From: Arthrobacter agilis
Lineage (GTDB): Bacteria > Actinomycetota > Actinomycetes > Actinomycetales > Micrococcaceae
Direction: 5' to 3'
NCBI RefSeq assembly: GCF_002157505.1
Contig: NZ_NFSC01000027.1
Coordinates: forward strand, 186,001 to 250,000
Length of the DNA: 64,000 nucleotides
Shown here: one piece after another, positions 20,101-27,797 of the stretch
How positions within the stretch are numbered: the first letter of the stretch is position 1
How the letters are laid out: every line of letters begins with the position of its first letter
Translations under genes and position numbers: made by a program
The notes under the pieces: generated by a model
Database searches by the model: none
What the model was told of the DNA's origin: nothing
What the model saw: only the letters and a program-made list of their open reading frames with translations

Positions 20101-21111
20101 GACGTCGGCCGCCCGGGACAGTTCACCGGCACCGAGCTGGTTGGCCTGGGTGCGCATGCGGTTGAGCTGGTCGTCGGGCACGCCGCGGAGGATGGAGGCG
20201 GCGCCTTCCGGCACGGCGTTGATGACGATCAGGTCCCGGAACCGTTCGAGGAGGTCCTCGACGAAGCGGCGGGGATCATGGCCCGTCTGGATGACGCGGT
20301 CGACGGCATTGAAGACGGTCGCGGCGTCGCCGGCGGCCACCGAGTCGACGACGTCGTCGAGGAGCGTCGCGTGGGTGTAGCCGAGGAGCGAGACGGCGAG
20401 TTCGTAGTCGAGCCCATTCTCGCCAGCGCCGGCCATCAGCTGGTCGAGGACCGAGAGGGAGTCGCGGACGGAGCCGCCTCCGGCCCGGATCACGAGCGAG
20501 AGCACTCCGGGCGCCACCGGCACGTTCTCCTGGTGGCAGAGCAGCTCGAGGTACGCCAGAAGCGGCTCCGGCGGGACCAGCCGAAAGGGGTAGTGGTGCG
20601 TGCGCGAGCGGATGGTGCCGATGACCTTGTCCGGCTCCGTGGTCGCGAAGATGAAGAGGATGTGCTCCGGCGGCTCCTCCACGATCTTCAGCAGCGCATT
20701 GAAGCCCGCCGACGTGACCATGTGCGCCTCGTCGATGATGAAGATCTTGAAGCGGTCGCGCACCGGGGCGAAGGTTGCGCGTTCGCGGAGGTCACGGGCG
20801 TCGTCGACGCCACCGTGGCTGGCGGCGTCGATCTCGATGACGTCGAGGCTGCCCGATCCGTTGCGCGCCAGTTCGACGCAGCTGTCGCAGGTGCCGCACG
20901 GCGTCGAGGTGGGGCCCTGGGCGCAGTTGAGGCACCGGGCAAGGATGCGGGCGGAGGTCGTCTTGCCGCAGCCGCGCGGACCGGAGAACAGGTAGGCGTG
21001 GTTGATGCGGTCCTTGTCGATGGCCGCCATCAGGGGTTCAGTGACATGCTCCTGGCCGATGACGTCCGCGAAGGTCTCGGGACGGTAGCGGCGGTAAAGG
21101 GCTGTACTCAC
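17182..21111 (-). CDS. dnaX: DNA polymerase III subunit gamma/tau, with very long low-complexity C-terminus
   Basis: This 1309-residue clamp-loader subunit starts at GTG 21111, overlapping the gluQ stop. The AAA+ core has Walker A GPRGCGKT (residues 44-51), a zinc site (Cys60/63/72/75/78 region), and the DEAH of FIIDEAHMV. Domain III ends near residue 375. Beyond it most of the protein is Pro/Ala/Gly/Ser/Gln rich and likely disordered, interrupted by a folded island around residues 670-745 (RRAWPEIMDEVARIKR) that would be the tau domain touching polymerase. It contains a QPSE tandem repeat and a GPA repeat. The length is well above the ~650 residues of the E. coli protein. I see no slippery site for frameshifting. 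Confidence 0.95.
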   Translation of the reverse strand: MSTALYRRYRPETFADVIGQEHVTEPLMAAIDKDRINHAYLFSGPRGCGKTTSARILARCLNCAQGPTSTPCGTCDSCVELARNGSGSLDVIEIDAASHGGVDDARDLRERATFAPVRDRFKIFIIDEAHMVTSAGFNALLKIVEEPPEHILFIFATTEPDKVIGTIRSRTHHYPFRLVPPEPLLAYLELLCHQENVPVAPGVLSLVIRAGGGSVRDSLSVLDQLMAGAGENGLDYELAVSLLGYTHATLLDDVVDSVAAGDAATVFNAVDRVIQTGHDPRRFVEDLLERFRDLIVINAVPEGAASILRGVPDDQLNRMRTQANQLGAGELSRAADVTNTALTEMTGATSPRLHLELLCARLLLPAADATARGTLARVDRIERRLEYAAGAPVPEMDEAPKAPARTRLEGVPRTAEEAAARWSLPAAEPAAEAPAVSAAVPGVPSPAAPAASGVQPSSGTPVRDSSPDWGGSWGVSTDSAFSNPAPSQPAEQPSGQPSEQPAGQPSEQPSEQPSEQPSEQPSEQPSEQPSEQPAGQPSEQPSGQPAAAGPAGPAGQAQPPVANVSATERPQASPQESARPAAAAPLGQQGPPPVQATSAPPSAPQQRQPAVQQPAAQGQQHGAPAAVRRPNQESAPQQGPLQGGQGQQEVRRPDAAQQGQPAASGGNVEMVRRAWPEIMDEVARIKRATWLIVNVAAKPRSFEGNQLVLAFANQGNAIGFQRGPHMDNLKQAIHKVLGLTCSIEAVHDAGGAGESGPKVPAGPTAPGSTPGPDSSAPSALRGGSPTASASSAGSAGSASTVQHPEGRGPAGQPGPTAGPAGQPGPTAGPGRNPGAQSGPQTSAQSDSQSGNQPGGSAVPLGADAGRSAGPAMPATVGVQQPVGRPAGDTGASALPGSATPGSGRTPVVAGSRATGSDVQAPAHTPGPSGSDVQAPAGRPNPTGSDGLAPARTQSPSQPSRTGSHPAGTPALTPDPSDSPSGGRRLQGSRSAAPATGKPRGAVGGPATSDPTVEAVNAWHPSMSDDSWALVEPPEEAFDPGPGWNAVPEDPYERRSSGTQGTSPLPDGDPTLDRAGAAVPTARATRHSGPQMPAPSAGVSADPSMTPGRTSERMPVPGSAPAGTPAHTAAPQTPGLAGPPQVSEPAASRSVVWSPSVESAPPAPEAGTVPSPTRPAGPAGPAGPAGPAGPIIGVGASGSPVAPAGGGSTTGPRSGGPAPARPGALAPDRPASAENVRQKPVSRYQQLLDEAERKRAEEAAAARGTANLRFVEDEPSADDETIEESGLVGRTAIERILNGRLIEERSLDGQ
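17541..17593 (-). repeat. 9-bp tandem repeat in dnaX (Gly-Pro-Ala)
   Basis: Five near-identical copies of a CCGGACCTG unit encode consecutive Gly-Pro-Ala triplets near the DnaX C-terminus. The repeat is in frame, so copy-number changes would not break the gene. Confidence 0.8.
19477..19655 (-). repeat. 12-bp tandem repeat array in dnaX (QPSE-type tetrads)
   Basis: About fourteen consecutive 12-base units, most reading GCTGCTCCGACG on the + strand, encode QPSE, QPAG, QPSG and QPAE tetrads. Seven units in the middle encode identical QPSE. The near-identity of the DNA suggests recent expansion by slippage. The array lies in the disordered linker between the clamp-loader core and the tau domain. 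Confidence 0.9.
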
Positions 21112-22061
21112 GAAGAAACCTTATCGGTTGGTACTGACGGTTTGCATGCCGGTCCGGGCGACGGAGGGAAGAGGGCGGACGGGTCCACGACCCACGGATC
21201 ACGGGGCATCCGGCCGGGATCGAACACGGCCAGGGCTGCCTCGAGCGACCCGCCGGGAAGGCCGAGGGAGGCCAGGACGACGTCCAGTACCGCGGGCGGC
21301 GCCCAGCCCAGCCGGGCAAGGTCCTCCAGTGTCACAGCGCCGTCCCGTTTTGCCAAGCGCCGCCCCTCTCGTGTGACCGCGAGGGGAACGTGGGCATACA
21401 CGGGGACCGGCAGGCCGAGCAGCGAGGCGAGGTAGGCCTGCCGCGGAGCGGAATCGAGCAGGTCGTTCCCCCGCACCACCTGGTCGATGCCCTGCGCGGC
21501 GTCGTCGACCACGACCGCGAGGTTGTAGGCGATCACGCCGTCGTTCCTCCGGAGTACGAAGTCGTCGACCGGCGCGGAGACGCGGCCCGCCAGCAGGTCC
21601 TCGACGCTCCAGGACCCGACGCCGGACTTCAGGCGCAGCGCCGGACGTCGCTGCACGCGCAGCAGGACGCGTTCGGTCTCACTCAGGTGGCGGCAGCTGC
21701 CCGGGTAGAAACCCGGCCGGACGTGGGGCGCGCTTGCCGCTTCGGCCACGTCCCGGCGCGTGCAGAAGCACTCGTAGACCAGGCCGCGGTGAAGGAGGTC
21801 GTCGAGGGCTTGTGCGTAGCGGTGGCCCTGCTCGCTTTGGCGGATGACGGGTTCGTCGGAGCGGATCCCCAGCGCGGCGAGTTCGGCCAGCTGGTCGGCC
21901 TCGGCTCCGGCACGGACGCGGTCCAGGTCCTCGATGCGGACCAGGAAGTCCCGGCCCGTGGAACGGGCGAACAGCCAGGCGAGGACGGCAGTGCGGAGGT
22001 TCCCGATATGCAGTTGCCCCGACGGGCTGGGAGCGAACCGGCCGGCGCCCTGGTGTGCCAC
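21108..22061 (-). CDS. gluQ: Glutamyl-queuosine tRNA(Asp) synthetase (GluQRS)
   Basis: This protein of about 317 residues is a truncated glutamyl-tRNA synthetase that attaches glutamate to queuosine in tRNA-Asp rather than charging tRNA. It begins RFAPSPSGQLHIGNLRTA (class I HIGH-type motif) and carries the KMSKS equivalent LAKRDGAVTLEDL. A zinc-type cluster Cys-X-Cys (ECFCTRR) is followed by a Tyr and Cys (GFYPGSCR), typical of GluQRS. GTG 22061 was chosen over GTG 22076 because GGAGG lies 7 bases before it. It overlaps dnaX by four bases. The Tgt encoded at 31.4-32.7 kb would make its substrate base possible. Confidence 0.88.
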   Translation of the reverse strand: MAHQGAGRFAPSPSGQLHIGNLRTAVLAWLFARSTGRDFLVRIEDLDRVRAGAEADQLAELAALGIRSDEPVIRQSEQGHRYAQALDDLLHRGLVYECFCTRRDVAEAASAPHVRPGFYPGSCRHLSETERVLLRVQRRPALRLKSGVGSWSVEDLLAGRVSAPVDDFVLRRNDGVIAYNLAVVVDDAAQGIDQVVRGNDLLDSAPRQAYLASLLGLPVPVYAHVPLAVTREGRRLAKRDGAVTLEDLARLGWAPPAVLDVVLASLGLPGGSLEAALAVFDPGRMPRDPWVVDPSALFPPSPGPACKPSVPTDKVSS

Positions 22062-22097
22062 CTTCCGACCTCCCACTGAGTGCGCCCTTAAAGTGAA

Positions 22098-22184
22098 GAC
22101 CCCCCATGCACCTGCCAGAGCCCGCTTACCCTTGCTACCTTCCGGTCCTGGGGGAGTTCACAGGATGACACCACATGAGGGGCC
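22098..22184 (-). ncRNA. ffs: Signal recognition particle RNA, small bacterial type (4.5S)
   Basis: On the minus strand the apical hairpin has the SRP signature ACCGGAAGGTAGCAAGGG, including the GGAA tetraloop and the asymmetric internal loop that binds Ffh. The ends GGCCCCTCATG and CATGGGGGGTC pair over 11 bp. The ends given mark this terminal helix; the mature RNA may extend a few bases. Its location between tRNA-Ser and gluQ/dnaX is common in actinobacteria. Confidence 0.93.
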
Positions 22185-22299
22185 GGGAAATAGTCTACAC
22201 AGTCGGATGGGCCGCTTTCGAATCGGCGGGAACCGGTCCGAAAGGGCCCGATTCGGCAGTATCCGCTTGTATGGGTATTCTGGTATCTGCTCCAAATGA

Positions 22300-22384
22300 G
22301 GAGGATTCGCCTAGCGGCCTATGGCGCACGCCTGGAACGCGTGTTGGGTTAACGCCCTCGGGGGTTCAAATCCCCCATCCTCCG
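22300..22384 (+). tRNA. tRNA-Ser (anticodon GGA)
   Basis: The acceptor stem GGAGGAT (22300-22306) pairs with ATCCTCC (22377-22383), with discriminator G. The anticodon stem CACGC/GCGTG closes the loop CTGGAAC, giving anticodon GGA, which reads UCC. A long variable arm (class II) precedes the T arm GGGGG-TTCAAAT-CCCCC. No CCA is encoded. It is divergent from the SRP RNA and followed by a terminator. Confidence 0.97.
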
Positions 22385-22400
22385 CCTTGTTGCTACACAG

Positions 22401-22436
22401 AGCAGGACCCCGGCTCCGGCCGGGGTCCTGCTGTTT
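22401..22436 (+). terminator. Terminator after tRNA-Ser
   Basis: AGCAGGACCCCGG (22401-22413) pairs with CCGGGGTCCTGCT (22420-22432) and is followed by GTTT. It also abuts the stop of the convergent minus-strand gene at 22435. Confidence 0.85.
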
Positions 22437-23388
22437 AAGCGGGCGACACCCCGGCCGCGCCGTCGGCCGCGGCTCCCGTCACACGGCGGATGCGGCGCTT
22501 CGCCGCCGCCTCGGCAGGGCCCTCGGGCCCGAGACCCAGCCGGATCATCCCGAGCACCAGCCGCACCGCGCTCTGGAGGGGCAGGGGAACCGGTCCGAGC
22601 GACGGCACCCTCAGGCCGAGCATCTCGCGGTGCCTCGGCTCGAGGGTCGCCACCGCCCCGGCGAACAGCACCTGGTAGCCGAGGCGTTGGGACCACGGAA
22701 GCGGCGGACGGCGGATGTAGGTCAGCGCCTCCCGCACCTGGTCGCTGGTGGTGAGCTCGCCGTCGAACGCCGCGAGCTGGGACCGCAGCTCGGCCTCGGA
22801 GCGCGGTGGGTCCTCCAGCCCCATCAGCTCCCCGGCCTGCGCCCACTCGGCCACGTACTGGTCCACGCCACCCGGAATCGGTCCGCCGTAGGAGGCATGG
22901 GCAGCCACGAACGCATCGGTGAACGCGAGGTGCACCCAGCGGATGAGGTCGGGGTCGGCTGCGGAATAGGATTTTTTCCCACCCCGGCTGTCGACGTAGG
23001 TGCCATGCACCCTCGTGTGCAGCCGCTGCACGAAGGCCGACCCCTCCTGCGCCGCGACCCTGGAGCCGTACGTCACCGTGAAGATCCAGCGGATGGTGTT
23101 GGCGAGCCGGCCGAGCGGCTCCTCCCGGAAGCTCGAGTGGCCATGCACCCCGGCCATGGCTCCGGGATGTAGGGCCTGGAGCAGCAGGGCACGGATGCCG
23201 GCCACCGTCGGCGTCATGGAGCTGTGCACGGTCCAGACGGCCGATCCGACCGGGAAATAGCCGGCGTCGTCGCCCTTCTCGAACTCGAACTGCCACTGCG
23301 GAATGGCGGGATCGCCGTCCGTGAAGGTGGTCCGGAGCTGCGTCTTCCACGTGCCGATGATTCCCATACGGTGACCCATCCTGTTCAT
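22435..23388 (-). CDS. Oxygenase MpaB family protein (DUF2236)
   Basis: This protein has 317 residues if started at ATG 23388. The body shows the MpaB/DUF2236 layout: a segment with ALLLQALHPGAMAGVHGHS carrying conserved His residues, RTIRWIF-like helices (ANTIRWIFTVTYG), and VHLAFTDAFVAAHASYG. Family members are heme-binding or oxygenase-like proteins (family knowledge); the substrate is unknown. In-frame starts further upstream (to 23547) would crowd the divergent glutathione peroxidase promoter and add Arg-rich sequence, so a shorter start was chosen. The start is uncertain. Confidence 0.78.
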   Translation of the reverse strand: MNRMGHRMGIIGTWKTQLRTTFTDGDPAIPQWQFEFEKGDDAGYFPVGSAVWTVHSSMTPTVAGIRALLLQALHPGAMAGVHGHSSFREEPLGRLANTIRWIFTVTYGSRVAAQEGSAFVQRLHTRVHGTYVDSRGGKKSYSAADPDLIRWVHLAFTDAFVAAHASYGGPIPGGVDQYVAEWAQAGELMGLEDPPRSEAELRSQLAAFDGELTTSDQVREALTYIRRPPLPWSQRLGYQVLFAGAVATLEPRHREMLGLRVPSLGPVPLPLQSAVRLVLGMIRLGLGPEGPAEAAAKRRIRRVTGAAADGAAGVSPA

Positions 23389-23567
23389 GACCTGCGGCCG
23401 GCCAGGCGCTGTGCGCTCGCGGCCGTGCGGCCGCCGTTCCTTCCAACGCATCCCCGTGCCGATTTGCTCCGCAACGGTTCGCTCCGTAAGCATTCGCTCC
23501 GCGTCACGGCCATCCGCGATACGGTGCGGTACGAAGCAGGAGCACACCGACCTACCCGGGAGCAGCC

Positions 23568-24071
23568 ATGACCTCGTCCGACCTGTACGGCATCGACCTC
23601 ACCATGAACGACGGCAGCCGGAAGTCCTTCGGCGATTTCCGCGGCCGCCCGGTCCTGGTGGTGAACGTGGCGTCGAAATGCGGGTTCACTCCGCAGTACG
23701 CCGGCCTCGAGGAGCTGTACGGCAGGTATGCCGAGGACGGGCTTGTGGTCCTCGGGATGCCCTGCAACCAGTTCCTGGGACAGGAACCAGGGAACGACGA
23801 CGAAATCGCCGCCTTCTGCTCGACGACGTTCGGCGTGACGTTCCCGCTTCTGGCCAAGGGCGACGTCCGCGGCAAGGACCAGCACCCGCTGTACCGGCAG
23901 CTCACCACGTTCAGGAACGGGGCCCTGCCGGGGCTCGTGAAGTGGAACTTCGAGAAGTTCCTCGTCAGCCGCGACGGCGAGATCGTGGCGCGCTTCGCCC
24001 CGAACGTGGAGCCGGACGCCCCCGAGGTCATCGCCGCGATCGAGGACGCCCTGGCGCGATCCGCCGCCTGA
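23568..24071 (+). CDS. Glutathione peroxidase family protein (thiol peroxidase type)
   Basis: This 167-residue protein reduces peroxides. The peroxidatic Cys38 is in NVASKCGFT, in place of selenocysteine. The other catalytic residues are seen in PCNQF (Gln) and KWNFEKF (Trp, Asn). A second Cys in IAAFCSTTFGV could act as the resolving residue with thioredoxin or mycoredoxin, as in many bacterial homologues. The length is normal. It is divergent from the MpaB-like gene and convergent with the HAD gene. Confidence 0.93.
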   Translation: MTSSDLYGIDLTMNDGSRKSFGDFRGRPVLVVNVASKCGFTPQYAGLEELYGRYAEDGLVVLGMPCNQFLGQEPGNDDEIAAFCSTTFGVTFPLLAKGDVRGKDQHPLYRQLTTFRNGALPGLVKWNFEKFLVSRDGEIVARFAPNVEPDAPEVIAAIEDALARSAA

Positions 24072-24104
24072 ACCCCGCAGGCGCTCCGCAGGAAGGAGCC
24101 GGCC

Positions 24105-25025
24105 TCAGCCCAGTAAGGCGACACAGCGCGCGAGGAAGGCGGCCCCTGCCTCCTCGTGGATGAGCGAGCCCTCCGTGAGAATCTCGTAGGGCTTTGCGGG
24201 CACGCCGTCCGCGGGCCGCACGTCGACGTGCGCGACGTCGAAGCCCTGCCCGTGCAGGTAGTCGGCCATCGCGTAGTCCGTGCGGGAATCGCCGACGGTG
24301 TGCCAGGTCCGGGGGATGTCCAGAAGGGGCGCGACGAGCGTCAGCGCGCGCTCGGCCCCCAGGTCCTTGCCCACGCGCACGGACTCGATGTCCGTGGAGA
24401 TGATGGTCGGGTCCACCCGGTAGGCGATGTCCCCGTTGCTGTCCGGCTCCTCGCGGTCCAGCCGGCGGGCGCCCATGTCGTGGCTGTGCAGAATGTCGAG
24501 GGCGTCGTCGTCGAACGAGCGCTGGGCCACGAGGTAGTCCGCGTTGGCCGCATCGAGCGACTGCTCCACCGACACCATGGAGAGCTTGGTCTCGTCGAAG
24601 AACATGAGGTCCGAGTACTTCTCCTCCACGAGGTCCCGTACGTCGTCGGCGAAGCTCCTCGGAAGTGCGAGCTCCCGGTCGACGAAGACCTGGCCGGCGC
24701 CGTCGGCCGTGAAGGAGAACCAGGTGGCGCCCTTCTCGCAGACCGCATGGAAGGTGATCCCGGCCGGGATGCCCGTGGCCAGCATTGGCCGCATCACCTG
24801 CTCCCGGATGAAGGAGTCCGAGCGGCCCGTGTTGAACACGACGGGCCAGCCGGCGGCGGCGAGCGTGAGCAGGTCGGCGATGATCCCGGCCGGGACCGTC
24901 CGGGTGACCGGGCTGGCCACGGGGCCGTCGACGTCGAGCAGGAGTCCCTGGACGGGCTTCCCCCTCTGGGCGGCAGGAGCGGCGGGGGCGTCGGGCAACA
25001 GGTCGATCGGGGCGTCCGTAGGCAT
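24105..25025 (-). CDS. HAD-superfamily hydrolase (sugar-phosphatase-like)
   Basis: This 306-residue protein starts at ATG 25025. HAD motif I is LLLDVDGPV (nucleophile Asp near residue 31), motif II is VVFNTGRS, and motif IV is VGDSRTDYAMADY. A large cap-like region lies between motif II and the end. The layout resembles Cof-type or sucrose-phosphate-phosphatase-like HAD enzymes. The substrate is unknown. A far longer in-frame extension reaches into the ribokinase region and is rejected. It is divergent from ribokinase with an 87-base gap. Confidence 0.8.
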   Translation of the reverse strand: MPTDAPIDLLPDAPAAPAAQRGKPVQGLLLDVDGPVASPVTRTVPAGIIADLLTLAAAGWPVVFNTGRSDSFIREQVMRPMLATGIPAGITFHAVCEKGATWFSFTADGAGQVFVDRELALPRSFADDVRDLVEEKYSDLMFFDETKLSMVSVEQSLDAANADYLVAQRSFDDDALDILHSHDMGARRLDREEPDSNGDIAYRVDPTIISTDIESVRVGKDLGAERALTLVAPLLDIPRTWHTVGDSRTDYAMADYLHGQGFDVAHVDVRPADGVPAKPYEILTEGSLIHEEAGAAFLARCVALLG

Positions 25026-25112
25026 GACCCCATTATGTTCCGGAGGTGCGCCCTCCTCCCATTCGTGCCCGTTTGACGACGGAAGTGATCGGCCACATGG
25101 AAGACTGCCGGG

Positions 25113-26051
25113 ATGAGCACCGCATCGGGCATCGTCGTCGTAGGGTCCATCAACGCGGACCTCGTGGTCACCCTCGAACGCCACCCCCAGCCGGGCGAGA
25201 CCGTGCTGGGCCGATCGATGACGGTCCTGCCCGGCGGCAAGGGCGCCAATCAGGCCGTGGCGGCAGCCCTGCTCGGTGCCGACGTCACCATGATCGGTGC
25301 CGTGGGGACCGACGCCTATGCCGACGTCGCCCTCTCGGCCCTGACGGCCGCGGGGGCTGACCTGAGCGCGGTCCGGCGGACCGGCGGCGGCACGGGGGTC
25401 GCCGTCGTCGAGGTGTCCGAGGACGGCGAGAACAGCATCGTGGTGTTGCCTGGAGCCAATGCCGAGGTGACGGACGCCCTCGTCGAGGCCTCGGCAGAAA
25501 CCATCCGGGACGCAGCCGTCGTCGTCGTCCAGGGCGAGCTGCCCGCGGACGCGACGGCGGCCGCCATCCGGGCTGCTGCGGGGCGCGTGATCGTCAACCT
25601 GGCTCCCGTCATCGATGTCGACCGCGCCATGCTCCTGAGGGCGGACCCGCTCGTCGTCAATGAACACGAGGGGGCCCTGGTCCTCGCGCAGTTCGGGGGC
25701 ACCGCCCACACGGACCACGAGGCCGTCGTCGCCGGACTCCTTGCCTGCGGTTTCGCGTCGGTCGTGATGACGCTCGGGGGAGCCGGAGCGCTGGTGTCGG
25801 ACGGCGGTCCCGTCCGCCGGGTACCGGCCCCGCGCGTCTCCGCCGTCGACACGACCGGTGCCGGAGACGCCTTCGTCGGAGCGCTCGCCGCGCGCCTCGC
25901 GGTCGGTGAGCCACTCGGCGGCGCCGTCCGGTTCGCCGTCCGGGTGGGCTCCTACGCAGTGCAGCACGTTGGGGCGCAGCCCTCCTACCCGTCGCTCGGG
26001 GACGAGCTCCCCGCACTGCCGGCCCACCAGGAGGAGACGCCGCGCGCCTGA
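25113..26051 (+). CDS. rbsK: Ribokinase
   Basis: This 312-residue PfkB-family kinase phosphorylates ribose. The N-terminal signature is GSINADLVV and the sugar-binding loop is PGGKGANQAVAAA. The ATP/catalytic motif is DTTGAGDAFVGALAARL, with the catalytic Asp in GAGD. NEHEGALVL corresponds to the NE motif. It stands alone, without a rbs transporter or regulator nearby, so related PfkB sugars cannot be excluded. Confidence 0.87.
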   Translation: MSTASGIVVVGSINADLVVTLERHPQPGETVLGRSMTVLPGGKGANQAVAAALLGADVTMIGAVGTDAYADVALSALTAAGADLSAVRRTGGGTGVAVVEVSEDGENSIVVLPGANAEVTDALVEASAETIRDAAVVVVQGELPADATAAAIRAAAGRVIVNLAPVIDVDRAMLLRADPLVVNEHEGALVLAQFGGTAHTDHEAVVAGLLACGFASVVMTLGGAGALVSDGGPVRRVPAPRVSAVDTTGAGDAFVGALAARLAVGEPLGGAVRFAVRVGSYAVQHVGAQPSYPSLGDELPALPAHQEETPRA

Positions 26052-26146
26052 TCGTCCGACGCTTCCTGCGTAACCATTGGGCCACGAGATGCCGGCTGTA
26101 GGGCGCCCGCGTTTCATTGGCGGAGGGAATTACCTAGGCTGTAGCA

Positions 26147-26446
26147 GTGATCTTCAAAGCAGTAGGCGACGGCCGCCCATACCCCGACCACGGACACGTG
26201 ACCCCCAAGGACTGGGCGGAAGTGCCTCCCCGGCAGGTGCGGCTCGACGAACTCGTGACCACCAAGACCACGCTCGACCTCGAGGCGCTGCTCGCCGAGG
26301 ACTCGACGTTCTTCGGTGACCTCTTCCCGCACGTGGTGCAGTGGAACGACGTGATGTACCTCGAGGACGGCCTGCACCGCGCCGTGCGGACGGCGCTGCA
26401 CCAGCGGACCATCCTGCACGCGAGAGTTCTCGTGCTCGATGACTGA
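26147..26446 (+). CDS. Conserved small actinobacterial protein, function unknown
   Basis: This 99-residue soluble protein starts at GTG 26147. The sequence is strongly patterned (IFKAVGDGRPYPDHG, PPRQVRLDELVTTK, EDSTFFGDLFPHVVQW, YLEDGLHRAVRTAL). Similar proteins are, as I recall, sometimes labelled VapB-type antitoxins in public genomes, but no toxin gene is adjacent here, so that label is not supported by context. Its stop overlaps the next gene by eight bases, so it is co-translated with the LytR_C protein. Confidence 0.75.
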   Translation: MIFKAVGDGRPYPDHGHVTPKDWAEVPPRQVRLDELVTTKTTLDLEALLAEDSTFFGDLFPHVVQWNDVMYLEDGLHRAVRTALHQRTILHARVLVLDD

Positions 26447-27131
26447 GGACGATTCGCCGCGCCTGCAGCGGGCGCAGGCGAAACGCGATCCGACCGAGTG
26501 GCACGGCCACCGGATCGTCACCGAGACGGACCTCGGCGCCGTCTTCGAGCCTGACGACGACGCGCGCCCCCGCCGCGTGTCGGCGCGCAGGGTCCGCCAC
26601 GGCATCGTGCTCGTACTCCTCCTGGGACTCCTGGCAGCAGCGGTCTACGCAGCGCTCGCACTGGCGCGCGGTGACCTCAGCATCGGTCCCCTCGGCGCCT
26701 CCGACGCCTCCCCGGCCCCGACGTCGAACTGCCCGGCCGGGCCGTTCGACTACCAGGACCCGAGCGCCATCACCGTGAACGTCTACAACAGCACGCCCAT
26801 CGACGGGCTCGCCGGAACCGCGGCCGAGCAGCTGCGGGGGCGTGCCTTCGCGGTGAAGGACATCGGCAACCTGGAGGTCGGACCCACGGGGATGACGGCG
26901 ATCATCGTGTCGGGGGAGGGCGGACGCGCCAATGCCTTCACGGTCCAGCGGACCATTCCGGAGTCGATCTACGTGGCCGACGAGCGTGAGGACAGGTCGG
27001 TCGACGTCATCCTCGGTTCCTCCTACAAGGACCTCGTCCCGCCGGAGGCTGTCGACACCACGCCGGGAGGTCTGACCTGCGCTCCGGAGGAGGGGGCGGC
27101 GTCGCACACGCCCACGCCCACGGCACCGTAG
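26439..27131 (+). CDS. Membrane-anchored LytR_C domain protein
   Basis: This 230-residue protein has a charged cytoplasmic N-terminus (~1-50), one membrane helix (about residues 54-76), a short linker, and an extracytoplasmic LytR C-terminal domain (ITVNVYNSTPIDGLAGTAAEQLRGRAF). The tail is rich in Pro/Thr. This domain accompanies wall-polymer ligases but here lacks the catalytic LCP domain. In mycobacteria a stand-alone homologue (Cei) supports envelope integrity (family knowledge). It overlaps the upstream small gene, suggesting a shared function. Confidence 0.85.
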   Translation: MTEDDSPRLQRAQAKRDPTEWHGHRIVTETDLGAVFEPDDDARPRRVSARRVRHGIVLVLLLGLLAAAVYAALALARGDLSIGPLGASDASPAPTSNCPAGPFDYQDPSAITVNVYNSTPIDGLAGTAAEQLRGRAFAVKDIGNLEVGPTGMTAIIVSGEGGRANAFTVQRTIPESIYVADEREDRSVDVILGSSYKDLVPPEAVDTTPGGLTCAPEEGAASHTPTPTAP

Positions 27132-27193
27132 GGCAGTCAGTACTGGAAGGAACGACGCCGGGCGGCGCCGTCCCGTCGCGGGGTGACGCCGGG

Positions 27194-27781
27194 TCAGGTG
27201 CGGTTGCGCACCGCACGACGGCGGACGGCGAGCGGGTAGGCGACCCACAGCAGCAGCACCGTGACCAGCAGGACGCCGGTGACGATGAGTCCGGCCGGAC
27301 GGCTCACCACGAGGTCGAAGATCAGGCCTGCGGTCCCGGCGAGGACGAGCCCCACCATCGCGATGGTGACCCGGATGATCCTGCCGGTGTGGTGCACGAG
27401 GGCGTCCTTCACCCTCAGCCCGAACAGGACCCGGTGGAGGTTCACGGCGGAGAGCACCATCGCCGTGATCAGGGCCGAGAGGCAGACGAGGCACAGGTAG
27501 GCCATGACCTGTACGTCGTCGAGCTCGGTGAAGCGGCTCTGGAAAGGCAGCGTCAGCAGGAACCCCGTCAGGATCTGGATGCCGGTCTGCATGACGCGCA
27601 GCTCCTGCAGCATCTCCTGCCAGTTGCGGTCGAGGCGCTGGTTGCGGCTTTCGCCGCGCCCGTCGTCGTCGTGTGCGGAGCCTTCGGGTGCCGCGTTCGG
27701 GGTCAGGGGATTCGCGTCCCCCAGCCCGGTACCCGGCGCGCCCGCCGCTCCGTCATGGGCCGCGCCCGCAGGGGTGCTCAC
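27194..27781 (-). CDS. DUF6328 family membrane protein
   Basis: This 195-residue protein starts at GTG 27781 (GGAACAGGAC upstream), 16 bases after the stop of the upstream kinase gene. A Gly/Ala-rich, acidic N-terminus (~1-60) precedes the conserved segment QEMLQELRVMQTGIQIL and four hydrophobic helices (about 70-85, 93-115, 130-155, 160-180). The pattern fits DUF6328, small membrane proteins of unknown role. A longer in-frame extension overlapping the kinase gene is rejected. Confidence 0.75.
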   Translation of the reverse strand: MSTPAGAAHDGAAGAPGTGLGDANPLTPNAAPEGSAHDDDGRGESRNQRLDRNWQEMLQELRVMQTGIQILTGFLLTLPFQSRFTELDDVQVMAYLCLVCLSALITAMVLSAVNLHRVLFGLRVKDALVHHTGRIIRVTIAMVGLVLAGTAGLIFDLVVSRPAGLIVTGVLLVTVLLLWVAYPLAVRRRAVRNRT

Positions 27782-27797
27782 CGTCCTGTTCCGACCG

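Noticed and set aside
17182..21111. Programmed frameshift in dnaX giving a short gamma
   Set aside because: No A-rich slippery heptamer was seen at the end of the AAA+ region.
21108..22076. Longer GluQRS start at GTG 22076
   Set aside because: GGAGG lies inside the extra codons, 7 bases before GTG 22061, so the later start is better supported.
22349..23446. Alternative long minus-strand frame over the MpaB gene
   Set aside because: Its sequence is Arg/Pro biased and overlaps the tRNA terminator region; the chosen frame has the family motifs.
26147..26446. VapB antitoxin label
   Set aside because: No toxin gene next to it; it is coupled to a LytR_C membrane protein instead.
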